From the NCBI GenBank assembly GCA_903820085.1, contig CAIJGA010000013.1:48263-112262 (forward strand): a stretch of DNA of 64,000 nucleotides, written 5' to 3'. The stretch is from an uncultured Chlorobiaceae bacterium (GTDB lineage: Bacteria > Bacteroidota > Chlorobiia > Chlorobiales > Chlorobiaceae). The translations under genes were made by a program, and so were the position numbers. Shown here piece by piece: positions 18,434 to 27,320 of this stretch; the first letter of the stretch is position 1; each line of letters starts with the position of its first letter. The notes below the pieces were generated by a model, which saw nothing but the letters and a program-made list of their open reading frames with translations, had not been told where the DNA came from and did not search any database.

Positions 18434-20716
18434 TCATACAGATAACTTTTGCTTCTTTTTGACTGGGAGGGTAATGATAACATGAGTCCCTTTCATTAAA
18501 GTACTCTTTATTTTAATATCTCCATTCATCTCCTTAATTATTCCATAACTAATTGAAAGACCAAGGCCAGTACCTTTGCCAGATTCTTTTGTGGTATAAA
18601 AGGGGTGCATAATATATTCGATATTTTCCGGCTTAATACCTATACCATTATCTTCTACGCCGACTATTATCAAGTCGTTTTCACACGTTGATTCAACAAG
18701 TATTTTCATCTGATAATTCGTATCACTGCACCGTTTTTTCTCTTCTATAGCATCTATTGAATTTTTAATTAAGTTAAGAATAACCTGTTCAAAGTTATAC
18801 ATATTCCCTGAAACCAGCAAGTTATCGTCTTTAGCATTAAAACCGAGAGATATCGACTTATGCTTACACTGCTCAGAGAACATCAGCAATGCATTTTTTA
18901 TACTCTTGTTTATACTGATTACTGAAGAGATGTAATTATTATCAGTACTTGAAAATGATCTGATATTATCGATTATAGTCTGAACTCTTAATATATTTTC
19001 AAATATTTTATCAGACTTTATCCTGATTACCTTCTCGCATGCCCAATTATTATTTACAGCATCAAGACGCAACTTGTCAATAATTAATCCAATATTATTG
19101 ATGGGCTGATAAATCTCATGAGCAATACCGGACGCCATTTCGCCAAGACTAATCAATCTTTTGGCATGGAAAAGCTCGCTTTCGATTATTTTACGTTGCG
19201 AAATATCTCGAATAATAATCATATATGATGAGGGATCTCCATTATAATCCTGAATCAATGCAGCGCTGATTTCGGCAGAATAAATCGTCTTGTTTTTCTT
19301 TTTCAGCAAGATCTCCCTGTTTTGAATCAGACCCTCATAGAGTGCAATTTCAAGTATTTTATTCAAAATATTGATGTCACTTGAATGAACAAAACTTGAA
19401 AACGGCATTCCTATCAGTTCACTCCTGTCATTGGTTCCATACAAGCCAAGACCCATATCAGAAATACTGGTGATGATGCCCTGCAAATTGGTTGTAATAA
19501 TGCTATCCGGAGAAGCTGCAATAAGTGTCTGGTATTTTTGATCTAACTGCTTTTGTACCTCTTCGGATTTATTTAATTCATTTGAATGAGCAATAACAAC
19601 AGCAATTGACTCGACTTCATCATATCTGCCATAAACAGGATAAACCGCAATCTGATAGAGGCACTCACCACACTCCATAGCCGTGTTGGTGCGCCCTAAA
19701 CATCTGTCTTTATAATAAATCGATTCGCCAGTATAGAAAACACGATCAAATCTGGCTTTTCGCTCTTCTGGCAATTTGCATGGAAACAGCTCATGAAAAT
19801 TTTGACCTGTCAGGGTTTCGCCATCTTTTGCGTAAGTATCATTGAAATATTTATTTGTATGCCTTATTGTTCCGTCTAATGACAAAGAACAACAGGGATC
19901 AAGAGTTGAATTCAGAAGAGTATCAAAATTAATCTTATTGATCGGGAACTCGATATCTTCATTTTTATATTCAGTAATATCAATGCAACTGATGATATAG
20001 CTGTTCTTTTTTCCATCAATACCCTGGGCAGGAAAACCCTGATGCATCAGGCGCCGGACAATACCATCACAGCAACTGACCCGACAAACGACGCTGAACT
20101 TGTTGCCCTTTGCAATAGCAGCCTGAATCTGTTGTTCCGTATGCACCCTGTCACTTGGCAAAATGGAGTTCCGCCATACGTCATAAGAGGGGTTACTGGA
20201 GGGTTGGTCAACCCCAAAGAGTGTCAGCAGCTCATCAGACCACACCATTTTTCCAGTTTCAAGATTCCATTCCCAAATACCTGCATTAATGGTTTTCATG
20301 GAATTAAGCACCAGGACGAAGCACTCTTGACTTTGACTGTAGATCGAAATCTCAAACCACTTGTTCAGTCCATTGATATAATACGCAAACCGCTCAGCAA
20401 CACCGCTCTCGGTTACTCGACCCAATCGTTCAAAAAGCTCTGGATTGGATGTGTTGAATCCCGCAATAGCCTCTGAGATCTTAATTCCCTCCAACTCTTT
20501 GATGCCGATCATTTTCTCGAAAGTCAGGTTCACAACCTCATGAATAAAATCCACAGGGCGATCATTCTCAAAAATCATTCGGCAGTAGGCGCATCCGTGC
20601 GTTATACTTTTGAACAGTATTCGATGACGCGACCTGTTCACAAGCAGCGCATCTTCATGCGACCTGATTTCCGTAATGCCTGCTGGACTTATTTGTTCAC
20701 TCGTATCGTTCTGCAT
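18434..20716 (-). CDS. Cytosolic PAS-domain sensor histidine kinase
   Basis: This 760-residue kinase has no visible signal peptide or membrane helix, so it should sense a cytosolic signal. Four PAS-like segments are suggested, near 28-140, 141-250 (WEWNLETGKMVWSDELLTLFGV), 262-380 and 390-510. The dimerisation box is GEMASGIAHEIYQP with His533; most relatives have HEINQP or HELNQP, so the Tyr is unusual. The ATPase part has NLIKNSIDAIEE (N box, 648-659), EDNGIGI (688-694) and GKGTGLGL (713-720). Cys pairs at 275-276 and Cys349/Cys352 in the third PAS could bind a cofactor, but this is speculation. It is followed after 168 bases by its probable partner regulator. Confidence 0.92.
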   Translation of the reverse strand: MQNDTSEQISPAGITEIRSHEDALLVNRSRHRILFKSITHGCAYCRMIFENDRPVDFIHEVVNLTFEKMIGIKELEGIKISEAIAGFNTSNPELFERLGRVTESGVAERFAYYINGLNKWFEISIYSQSQECFVLVLNSMKTINAGIWEWNLETGKMVWSDELLTLFGVDQPSSNPSYDVWRNSILPSDRVHTEQQIQAAIAKGNKFSVVCRVSCCDGIVRRLMHQGFPAQGIDGKKNSYIISCIDITEYKNEDIEFPINKINFDTLLNSTLDPCCSLSLDGTIRHTNKYFNDTYAKDGETLTGQNFHELFPCKLPEERKARFDRVFYTGESIYYKDRCLGRTNTAMECGECLYQIAVYPVYGRYDEVESIAVVIAHSNELNKSEEVQKQLDQKYQTLIAASPDSIITTNLQGIITSISDMGLGLYGTNDRSELIGMPFSSFVHSSDINILNKILEIALYEGLIQNREILLKKKNKTIYSAEISAALIQDYNGDPSSYMIIIRDISQRKIIESELFHAKRLISLGEMASGIAHEIYQPINNIGLIIDKLRLDAVNNNWACEKVIRIKSDKIFENILRVQTIIDNIRSFSSTDNNYISSVISINKSIKNALLMFSEQCKHKSISLGFNAKDDNLLVSGNMYNFEQVILNLIKNSIDAIEEKKRCSDTNYQMKILVESTCENDLIIVGVEDNGIGIKPENIEYIMHPFYTTKESGKGTGLGLSISYGIIKEMNGDIKIKSTLMKGTHVIITLPVKKKQKLSV

Positions 20717-20815
20717 GGGGGAGAGTTATCAGAGGGCCATCTGTATGACAGAACTCACTTGCCCCTACCGGACAATGAGATAGGTTTTAACGATGATAAA
20801 TAGTTTCTTAAACTC

Positions 20816-20849
20816 TATCAGAATAATTTAGTAAAAAAATATTCTGATA
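20816..20849. promoter_or_regulatory. Nine-base perfect inverted repeat upstream of the histidine kinase
   Basis: TATCAGAAT (20816-20824) and ATTCTGATA (20841-20849) are exact inverted copies separated by 16 AT-rich bases, about 100 bases upstream of the kinase start. Size and place suit an operator for a dimeric regulator, possibly autoregulation of the two-component pair. It could also fold as a hairpin in RNA. No sigma-54 -24/-12 element was found next to it. Confidence 0.45.
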
Positions 20850-20931
20850 TCACAACTCTTTTACATCGATCAACCAATCACTTATTTCTAACCTATCAGC
20901 AAGCGATCTTGAGCAAGGAGGAGATCCGGAA

Positions 20932-20949
20932 GGGAGCATGAATGCTCCC
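20932..20949. other. Hairpin 1 of three downstream of sdhB
   Basis: GGGAGCAT (20932-20939) pairs with ATGCTCCC (20942-20949). The perfect arms leave two bases between them, so the real stem is probably seven pairs with a four-base loop. It is the outermost of three hairpins between the sdh operon and the divergently controlled histidine kinase. No T-run follows on the minus strand. Confidence 0.5.
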
Positions 20950-20959
20950 AAAGAATGGA

Positions 20960-20982
20960 CAAGACGGCAATTTACCGTCTTG
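20960..20982. other. Hairpin 2 of three downstream of sdhB
   Basis: CAAGACGG (20960-20967) pairs perfectly with CCGTCTTG (20975-20982) around a seven-base loop. It could act as a back-up terminator or protect the 3' end of the sdh mRNA. The following minus-strand sequence is not T-rich. Confidence 0.5.
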
Positions 20983-20994
20983 TAATAAAAGCAG

Positions 20995-21016
20995 AAAGAG
21001 GGAGTCAACCCTCTTT
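20995..21016 (-). terminator. Hairpin 3: likely terminator of the sdhCAB operon
   Basis: AAAGAGGG (20995-21002) pairs with CCCTCTTT (21009-21016) around a six-base loop. On the minus strand the stem begins inside the sdhB stop codon and is followed by CTGCTTTTA, a poor T-tract. Its place directly after the operon makes it the best terminator candidate. Confidence 0.5.
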
Positions 21017-21789
21017 TACAGGGATTCCTGAATGACCTTTTCCTTGTCTGTAAAGAGTTTGGCCACAAGAAACTCGCGGTTCATGCGGGCAATATTAACC
21101 ACAGATATTCCTTTTGGACATTCAGCCTCACACGCATAGGTATTGCTGCAACTGCCAAAACCAAGCTCATCCATACAGGCAACCATCTTCTGTACCCGTT
21201 TAGCTGCCTCAACCTTTCCTTGTGGAAGCAGGGCAAGGTGCGATACCTTTGCCCCAACAAAAAGCATGGCTGCAGCATTGGAACAAGCCGCCACACAGGC
21301 TCCGCAACCGATGCAGGTCGCTGCATCAAACGCAGCATCCGACTTTTCCTTTGGTATCGCAATGGTATTGGCATCAGGCACCCCACCGGTATTCACTGAT
21401 ACGTAACCTCCGGCCTGTATAATTTTATCAAACGCACTGCGATCGACAATAAGATCACGAATGATGGGAAATGCTTTTGCTCTCCATGGTTCAATATGGA
21501 TGGTTTCGCCATCCTTAAACGAGCGCATGTGAAGCTGACAGGTTGTAACTCCCTTGACTGGTCCATGTGGACGACCGTTGATATAAAGACTGCATGTGCC
21601 GCAAATACCCTCGCGGCAATCATGATCAAAAGCAACGGGATCACCACCGGTCATAATAAGCTTCTGATTCAGGGTATCGAGCATTTCGAAAAAAGAGCTG
21701 TCGGGCGAGATTCCTGAAACATCAAAGGAAACCATTTCACCTTTGGCCGTAACGTTTTTCTGCCGCCAGATTTTCAGCGTAAAGTTCAT
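21016..21789 (-). CDS. sdhB: Succinate dehydrogenase/fumarate reductase iron-sulfur subunit
   Basis: SdhB/FrdB (257 aa) carries electrons between the flavoprotein and the membrane quinone site. The 2Fe-2S ligands are Cys58, Cys63, Cys66 and Cys84 (CREGICGTC plus C). The ferredoxin-like part has [11 protein letters not shown] (159-169) and [14 protein letters not shown] (214-226), giving the 4Fe-4S and 3Fe-4S clusters. The gene follows sdhA by 9 bases. In an autotroph with the reductive TCA cycle the complex would run as fumarate reductase; the direction cannot be read from sequence. Confidence 0.95.
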   Translation of the reverse strand: MNFTLKIWRQKNVTAKGEMVSFDVSGISPDSSFFEMLDTLNQKLIMTGGDPVAFDHDCREGICGTCSLYINGRPHGPVKGVTTCQLHMRSFKDGETIHIEPWRAKAFPIIRDLIVDRSAFDKIIQAGGYVSVNTGGVPDANTIAIPKEKSDAAFDAATCIGCGACVAACSNAAAMLFVGAKVSHLALLPQGKVEAAKRVQKMVACMDELGFGSCSNTYACEAECPKGISVVNIARMNREFLVAKLFTDKEKVIQESL

Positions 21790-21798
21790 AATTACCTG

Positions 21799-23739
21799 TT
21801 ATTTATAGCTCCGCTGGGAGAGCTTGATCTCGTTGAATTGAAGTTCCTCGCGGTGGAGCGATGCCGCAGAATCCTGCCCCTTATATTCCCATGCCCCAAC
21901 AAAAGCGAACTTGTCATCATTGCGTAATGCTTCGCCCTCACTGGTCTGATACTCTTCCCTGAAATGTCCTCCACATGACTCCTTTCGCTGCTGGGCATCA
22001 CGCACCATGAGTTCCCCAAGTTCGATAAAATCAGCAACCCTACATGCTTTCTCGACTTCGGGATTGTATTCGTCCAGTCCTCCGGGAATCTTAACCCCAC
22101 GAGCATATTCTTGACGCAGTTCCGTAATCTGATAGAGCGCCTCGGTAAGACCGCCATCATTTCGGGCCATCCCGCAATATTCCCACATTATCTTGCCAAG
22201 ACGACGATGGAAGTTATCGACCGACTCCTTCCCGCCACTTCTTGTGAGTTGCTTCAGGCGATCGGTGACGGCCTGCGCAGCAAGGTTAAATTCGGAAGAG
22301 GCCGTGTCAAACCGTGGAGTATGAATTTCATTAGCAAGATAGTTTCCGATGGTATAGGGAAGTACAAAATAACCATCAGCAAGACCCTGCATAAGCGCGG
22401 ACGCACCAAGACGGTTTGCTCCATGGTCGGAAAAATTGCATTCGCCGATTGCATAGAGACCGGAAATCGTCGTCATCAGCTCATAATCGACCCAGAGACC
22501 GCCCATAGTGTAATGAACAGCCGGATAAATCATCATTGGCGTTTCATAGGGGCTCTCCGCAACAATCTGCTCGTACATCTGGAAAAGATTGCCGTATAGG
22601 GAGTTTATCGCATCATGTCCTTTGCGCTTTATGGAGTCGGCAAAGTCAAGATAAACGGCAACCCCGGTCGTTCCGACGCCGAAACCAGCATCACAGCGCT
22701 CCTTGGCCGCCCTTGAAGCCACATCCCTCGGCACAAGATTACCGAAAGCAGGATAACGGCGCTCCAGATAGTAATCACGATCCGCTTCCGCAATGTCAGA
22801 AGGCTTGATCTCTTTGTTCCTTAGTTTTTCAACATCCTTTATCTTGGCCGGCACCCATATCCTGCCATCATTTCGCAAGCTTTCGCTCATCAGCGTCAGC
22901 TTTGACTGTGAATCCCCATGCACCGGAATACATGTTGGATGAATCTGGGTATAAGCAGGGTTTGCAAACATCGCTCCCTTCTTGTAGGCGCTCCATGACG
23001 GTGTCACATTGGAACCCATGGCATTGGTGGAGAGGAAAAATACATTGCCGTATCCACCGTTAGCAAGCACGACAGCATGAGCTGCATGACGCTCTATCTG
23101 GCCGGTAACCAGATTTCGGGTAATGATACCGCGTGCCTTTCCATCGACCAGCACCATATCAAGGACATCACGACGATTGAAAAGCGTAACATTGCCGGCA
23201 GCAATCTGGCGACTTAATGCCCCATAGGCACCAATCAAAAGCTGCTGGCCGGTCTGGCCCCTCGCATAGAACGTTCTTGAGACCTGAGCTCCTCCGAACG
23301 AACGGTTGGTCAGCAGGCCACCGTACTCACGGGCAAAAGGCACACCTTGCGCTACGCAAAGGTCAATAATTTGATTACTAACTTGCGCCAGCCGATAGAC
23401 GTTGGCTTCACGTGCCCGGTAATCGCCACCTTTTATGGTGTCGTAAAAAAGCCGAAAAGCACTGTCGCCGTCGTTTGGATAATTTTTTGCTGCATTGATT
23501 CCTCCCTGCGCAGCAATGCTGTGCGCGCGACGCGGCGTATCCTGATAGCAGAACACCTTGACATTGTAACCGAGCTGTCCAAGCGATGCCGCAGCCGAGG
23601 CTCCAGCAAGACCGGTACCGACGACGATGATGTCAAGTTTGCGTTTGTTGTTGGGGTTTACCAGCTTGCAGCCAGCTTTGTAGGCAGTCCATTTGTCAGC
23701 CACCGGCCCTTCAGGGATTCTGGCGTTGAGGCGTGTCAT
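21799..23739 (-). CDS. sdhA: Succinate dehydrogenase/fumarate reductase flavoprotein subunit
   Basis: SdhA/FrdA (646 aa) interconverts succinate and fumarate at a covalently bound FAD. The dinucleotide fold [10 protein letters not shown] begins at 41, and His73 in [14 protein letters not shown] is the expected FAD attachment site. Substrate-site segments HPTCIPVHG and [15 protein letters not shown] are present. The length and the extra N-terminal segment resemble the Bacillus/Wolinella-type enzymes rather than E. coli SdhA. The order sdhC-sdhA-sdhB on the minus strand, with 50 and 9 base gaps, indicates one operon. Confidence 0.95.
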   Translation of the reverse strand: MTRLNARIPEGPVADKWTAYKAGCKLVNPNNKRKLDIIVVGTGLAGASAAASLGQLGYNVKVFCYQDTPRRAHSIAAQGGINAAKNYPNDGDSAFRLFYDTIKGGDYRAREANVYRLAQVSNQIIDLCVAQGVPFAREYGGLLTNRSFGGAQVSRTFYARGQTGQQLLIGAYGALSRQIAAGNVTLFNRRDVLDMVLVDGKARGIITRNLVTGQIERHAAHAVVLANGGYGNVFFLSTNAMGSNVTPSWSAYKKGAMFANPAYTQIHPTCIPVHGDSQSKLTLMSESLRNDGRIWVPAKIKDVEKLRNKEIKPSDIAEADRDYYLERRYPAFGNLVPRDVASRAAKERCDAGFGVGTTGVAVYLDFADSIKRKGHDAINSLYGNLFQMYEQIVAESPYETPMMIYPAVHYTMGGLWVDYELMTTISGLYAIGECNFSDHGANRLGASALMQGLADGYFVLPYTIGNYLANEIHTPRFDTASSEFNLAAQAVTDRLKQLTRSGGKESVDNFHRRLGKIMWEYCGMARNDGGLTEALYQITELRQEYARGVKIPGGLDEYNPEVEKACRVADFIELGELMVRDAQQRKESCGGHFREEYQTSEGEALRNDDKFAFVGAWEYKGQDSAASLHREELQFNEIKLSQRSYK

Positions 23740-23789
23740 TGAAGAGTATTGTGAGCGTTGTTTTTAGTAAAAAACACAGTCGTTGTCGA

Positions 23790-24461
23790 TTATTTAATTA
23801 CTTGAATAACATAGAGATAAATCGGCACAAGACTGAATCCGATGGCAATCAAAACCGAGTAGGCAGAACCAATAGCTTTTACAGCGCCTGTATATTTGCT
23901 GTGGTTCCAGCCAAGGGTCTGAAATGCCGACTGAATGGCATGGTTCAGATGTATCCCGAGAACCACAAAGCTGACTATATAGAGCAGTGAGTACCAGGGA
24001 GATGAAAATAAAAGCAGGGTGCGATGATAGAAATCGTGACTTGCAATCCCGGCAGGAGGAGCTACAAGGCCGATCTTGATAAAGTAGAAATCAATAAAAT
24101 GGAGGGCAAGAAATATGAAAACAATGATGCCCGTATGAAACATGTACTTCGAAAAGAAGGATGTTTCAGAACTGTTACCGCAGGCATAGGCCGTTGGTCG
24201 GGCAGCCCGATTCTGGCTGGAGACCAGTAAGCCAAACAGTATATGGAGCAGAAAACCGGAGAAAAGGACAATTTCAAAAACCTTGATGACAGAATTGGTG
24301 CCCATGAAGGCAGCTGCTTCCGTGAACATACGACCGCCATCATCTTTCAAAAGCATAAGATTGATGCCGAGATGCACACATAAAAAAGTAACCAGAAAAA
24401 GTCCGGCAAGAGCCATGAGTACCTTTCTGGTAATAGACGAATACAAAAGCATGATGTTCAT
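23790..24461 (-). CDS. sdhC: Succinate dehydrogenase/fumarate reductase cytochrome b anchor (single-subunit type)
   Basis: This 223-residue membrane protein has about five hydrophobic helices (starting near 13, 58, 108, 150 and 193) with histidines inside or at their ends (FLCVHLG, LLHILFG, LHFIDFY, GIHLNHA). This matches the one-subunit, probably di-haem anchor found with menaquinone-linked enzymes such as those of Bacillus subtilis and Wolinella. Such anchors allow transmembrane electron transfer from menaquinol to fumarate. There is no SdhD gene, as expected for this type. Confidence 0.88.
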   Translation of the reverse strand: MNIMLLYSSITRKVLMALAGLFLVTFLCVHLGINLMLLKDDGGRMFTEAAAFMGTNSVIKVFEIVLFSGFLLHILFGLLVSSQNRAARPTAYACGNSSETSFFSKYMFHTGIIVFIFLALHFIDFYFIKIGLVAPPAGIASHDFYHRTLLLFSSPWYSLLYIVSFVVLGIHLNHAIQSAFQTLGWNHSKYTGAVKAIGSAYSVLIAIGFSLVPIYLYVIQVIK

Positions 24462-24550
24462 ACTATGGTTATTTCGATGGGAAAGAACTGTGGATTACCT
24501 CCTAATGGGTCTCAAAGTAAGTTCATCTCCTCTAACTTCCAACAAAAAAA

Positions 24551-25204
24551 TTATGCCTTGTTTTCATTATCGATCAACGCTACTGCACGGACCGGTGAGG
24601 CTTCCGCCCCGATAATTTTCAACGGGAAACCGCAAAAGATGAAAGAATAGTGGAATAGCAGGGCAGGGCAGACAAGGTTCTCAATGATGAAAATTCCATT
24701 TTGAAGTAATAGATTATGAACAGGGAAATCATCAGAGTCTGATGCATCGACTGAAATCATGTCCACTCCAACCCCTTTGAGATGAAATTCGCTCAACCAG
24801 AATGCCGTTTCGAGGGAAAGCGTTGGATATCCCTCATAATAATCAGGAGAACCCCAATATTGGCTCCAACCGGAACAGAGCAGCAGAAACTCGCTCTCCT
24901 TGATAAGATCCTTGAACGGATAGAGATCTTCAACAGTAATCTCCCCTCCAGTTCTGCCACGAAGATCAATTGCACACCCCTTTCCAGCAAATCGCTCAAT
25001 ACTGTAAGCATCAAGCGAACTGCCCGCCAGAAGCATATGCGAAGGCAAATCGACATGTGTACCGGTATGGGAAGACATCGTAACAAGCTGATCAGCAAAT
25101 CCATGCTCCTCAATAGAGGCAAGAGGCTTAAACAGCGGCCCGGGAGTACCTGGATAACAGGGCATCCCTGGCTGAATGGTATGGCTAAGATCAATAAATC
25201 GCAT
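24551..25204 (-). CDS. Cyclase family protein (kynurenine formamidase-like metal hydrolase)
   Basis: This 217-residue protein belongs to the cyclase/KynB superfamily of metal-dependent amide or ester hydrolases. The hallmark HTGTHVDLPSH lies near residues 46-56, with the His and Asp metal ligands, and the N-terminus FIDLSHTIQPGMPCYPGTP is typical. I chose the ATG at 25204 because it overlaps the stop of the preceding hydrolase gene (TGATG). Members act on N-formylkynurenine, isatin and other amides; the substrate here is unknown. It ends 90 bases upstream of sdhC on the same strand. Confidence 0.85.
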   Translation of the reverse strand: MRFIDLSHTIQPGMPCYPGTPGPLFKPLASIEEHGFADQLVTMSSHTGTHVDLPSHMLLAGSSLDAYSIERFAGKGCAIDLRGRTGGEITVEDLYPFKDLIKESEFLLLCSGWSQYWGSPDYYEGYPTLSLETAFWLSEFHLKGVGVDMISVDASDSDDFPVHNLLLQNGIFIIENLVCPALLFHYSFIFCGFPLKIIGAEASPVRAVALIDNENKA

Positions 25205-25980
25205 CACCCGTGCACCTTGTTTTGTCCAATCCTGCCGGAAACATAGCCGACAATCTCCCGGATAGCTGTTTCCCGCTCGCAATCACAAAAAATCTGGTGC
25301 CCGGAACGATCCAGCCAGAAAATAGATTTGCCGGAGGGATCGGTAGCAATCCTGTCGTACAGTATGAGTGCACTTTCAGGCCGGACAGTACTTTCCCTGC
25401 GGTTATGCATGATCAGAACAGGAACATTGATGCTGCCCAACAACTGCATGGTTATTTTGATCAGCTCAAAAAATGAGATGATCGCGTCTGTCGGGGCCCA
25501 GGTATAATGCAGAGTGCCGTTTTCATATATCGGCCCGGAAAAGTCCGTCTTTAACGTCCAATTCTTGATGATCCTGCTGAGAAATGGTGCTGAAAAATGA
25601 AAAGGACGTCCTGGAGCGAGTACAGAAACAAGTTTGATCGCCGGTGCGACAAGCACCAGCGAGTCAACCTTGCCATGATATCTGGCGGCAAGATTCAGGG
25701 AAATGAGAGCTCCCATACTGTGACCGATTACGATTACCCGCTCCACCTGAAGGGAAAGCTCTTGAAACGCACGATCAGCATCCGCCAACCATGCCTCCCA
25801 TTTCATACCGCGGAGTGCCTCCGGAGAAGGCGTCCCGTGCCCGGCAAGCAGAGGCAACCTTACCGGAATACCAAGCTCGTTGAGGGGAGCGCACAACGCA
25901 TTTACACTGTCGAGCGTTGCCGTAAATCCATGAATGATAAGGACGCCGAAAGAGCATCGCTCTTTGTGTTGTTCAGCCAT
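25204..25980 (-). CDS. Alpha/beta hydrolase (monoacylglycerol lipase/esterase-like)
   Basis: This 258-residue protein looks like the serine carboxylesterase/monoacylglycerol lipase group. It has LIIHGFTATLDSVNAL (oxyanion loop), the nucleophile elbow GHSMGA near residues 87-92, and the C-terminal FWLDRSGHQIFCD, whose His completes the triad. The middle carries a lid-like insertion (about 125-175). There is no signal peptide, so it is cytosolic. It is translationally coupled to the cyclase-family gene, so the two may act on one substrate, but neither substrate can be named. Confidence 0.82.
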   Translation of the reverse strand: MAEQHKERCSFGVLIIHGFTATLDSVNALCAPLNELGIPVRLPLLAGHGTPSPEALRGMKWEAWLADADRAFQELSLQVERVIVIGHSMGALISLNLAARYHGKVDSLVLVAPAIKLVSVLAPGRPFHFSAPFLSRIIKNWTLKTDFSGPIYENGTLHYTWAPTDAIISFFELIKITMQLLGSINVPVLIMHNRRESTVRPESALILYDRIATDPSGKSIFWLDRSGHQIFCDCERETAIREIVGYVSGRIGQNKVHG

Positions 25981-26113
25981 GATCGCATCTTGTCATCTAC
26001 ATCTCTAAAAAAACAGCAGTCCGCTCAGCATCCTCTGAAAAAGCGCTTAACTGATACGGAAGTTATCATGGATTTTAGGTTAAAATTACTATTTTTCATG
26101 GAAATTGATTCCA

Positions 26114-26626
26114 ATGAACAAGACGATGCATAAGATTCTCCTGACTGGATGCCTGCTGTTGCCGCTGGTACTCAGTTCGTGCACATCAACACTCTCACCT
26201 TGGAGCGAAAACATCGCGATTTCACCCGAAGAGGCATTCCGGTTAGGGAAAATCAAAAACACTCCCTATGTAATCAACGGCAGGGTCTATGTGCCGATGA
26301 GTTACCAGGAAGCTCTTTCCTATGAGGAGACGGGCACCGCATCATGGTATGGTCAGGAAACGCTCGACCAGCATAACGGGCAGTTGACCGCATACGGAGA
26401 AATCTTCGATCCATCAAGGCCAAGTGCCGCACACAAATATCTCCCTTTGCCCTCTCTCGTAAAAGTAACCAATCTCGACACTCACGCATCGTTGACCGTA
26501 AGGGTCAACGATCGAGGGCCATTTGTCGATGACCGGGTTATTGATCTCAGCGCGGAGGCAGCCAAGCAGTTGGGATTCTTTGAAAAAGGGACCGCCAAAG
26601 TCAAGATTGAAGTTATCTCCCGTTGA
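26114..26626 (+). CDS. rlpA: RlpA-like lipoprotein (septal ring lytic transglycosylase family)
   Basis: The 170-residue product starts with a lipoprotein signal (ILLTGCLLLPLVLSSC), giving a lipidated Cys near residue 22. The double-psi beta-barrel of RlpA follows: GTASWYGQETLDQHNGQLTA, then AAHKYLPLPSLVKVTN and VRVNDRGPFVDDRVIDLS, with the conserved Asp of NDRGPF. There is no SPOR domain, so it cannot bind denuded septal glycan as P. aeruginosa RlpA does. The ATG at 26114 is preferred over 26105 because its charged start suits a signal peptide. Lytic activity is inferred from the family. Confidence 0.88.
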   Translation: MNKTMHKILLTGCLLLPLVLSSCTSTLSPWSENIAISPEEAFRLGKIKNTPYVINGRVYVPMSYQEALSYEETGTASWYGQETLDQHNGQLTAYGEIFDPSRPSAAHKYLPLPSLVKVTNLDTHASLTVRVNDRGPFVDDRVIDLSAEAAKQLGFFEKGTAKVKIEVISR

Positions 26627-26642
26627 CCGGGGCCGCGACCGG

Positions 26643-27311
26643 TTATTTTTTCATGACCGCAGCATCTTCCATAAACTTTTTAAGCCCGAGATCAGTCAAC
26701 GGATGATTGACAAGCTGGCGAATAACACTGAACGGTATGGTCGCGATGTCTGCACCAATCATTGCGGCATCGATGACGTGCAGGGGATGGCGCACACTGG
26801 CGACAATAACTTCGGTCATATAACCGTAATTGTCGTAGATGGTGACAATCTGCTTGACCAGCGCCATGCCTTCAGCACTGATATCGTCCAGCCTTCCAAC
26901 AAAAGGGCTCACGTAACTGGCTCCGGCCTTTGCGGCAAGCAATGCCTGACTGGCCGAGAACACCAGCGTGGCATTGGTTCTGATTCCCTGCTCTGAAAAA
27001 TGGCTGATAGCCTTAAGTCCGTTGATGGTGAGCGGACATTTGATAACGACGTTTTCGTGGATAGCCGCCAGTTCCTCTCCCTCGGCGATCATCTCCGCCG
27101 TCTCAAGGCAGGTAACCTCGGCACTCACCGGGCCATCAACTATTTCACAGATTCCGGCAATATGGGCCTTGAAATCCTGAAAGGTAAAACTGGACGGATC
27201 ACCAACAATTTTGGCAATCAATGACGGGTTGGTGGTCACACCATCAAGAACTCCAAGCTCTTTGGCTGCCTTGATTTCCTCAAGATTTGCTGTATCAATA
27301 AAAAATTTCAT
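26643..27311 (-). CDS. Fructose-6-phosphate aldolase/transaldolase-like protein (TalC/MipB type)
   Basis: This 222-residue TIM-barrel enzyme belongs to the short transaldolase group. Visible marks are [24 protein letters not shown] near residues 24-34, the Schiff-base Lys91 in VVIKCPLT, and [20 protein letters not shown]. Short members act as transaldolases or fructose-6-phosphate aldolases; sequence by eye cannot separate these. It is nine bases downstream of the deoxyhypusine-synthase homologue on the same strand. A transaldolase would serve the non-oxidative pentose phosphate pathway. Confidence 0.88.
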   Translation of the reverse strand: MKFFIDTANLEEIKAAKELGVLDGVTTNPSLIAKIVGDPSSFTFQDFKAHIAGICEIVDGPVSAEVTCLETAEMIAEGEELAAIHENVVIKCPLTINGLKAISHFSEQGIRTNATLVFSASQALLAAKAGASYVSPFVGRLDDISAEGMALVKQIVTIYDNYGYMTEVIVASVRHPLHVIDAAMIGADIATIPFSVIRQLVNHPLTDLGLKKFMEDAAVMKK

Positions 27312-27320
27312 TCATTCACC

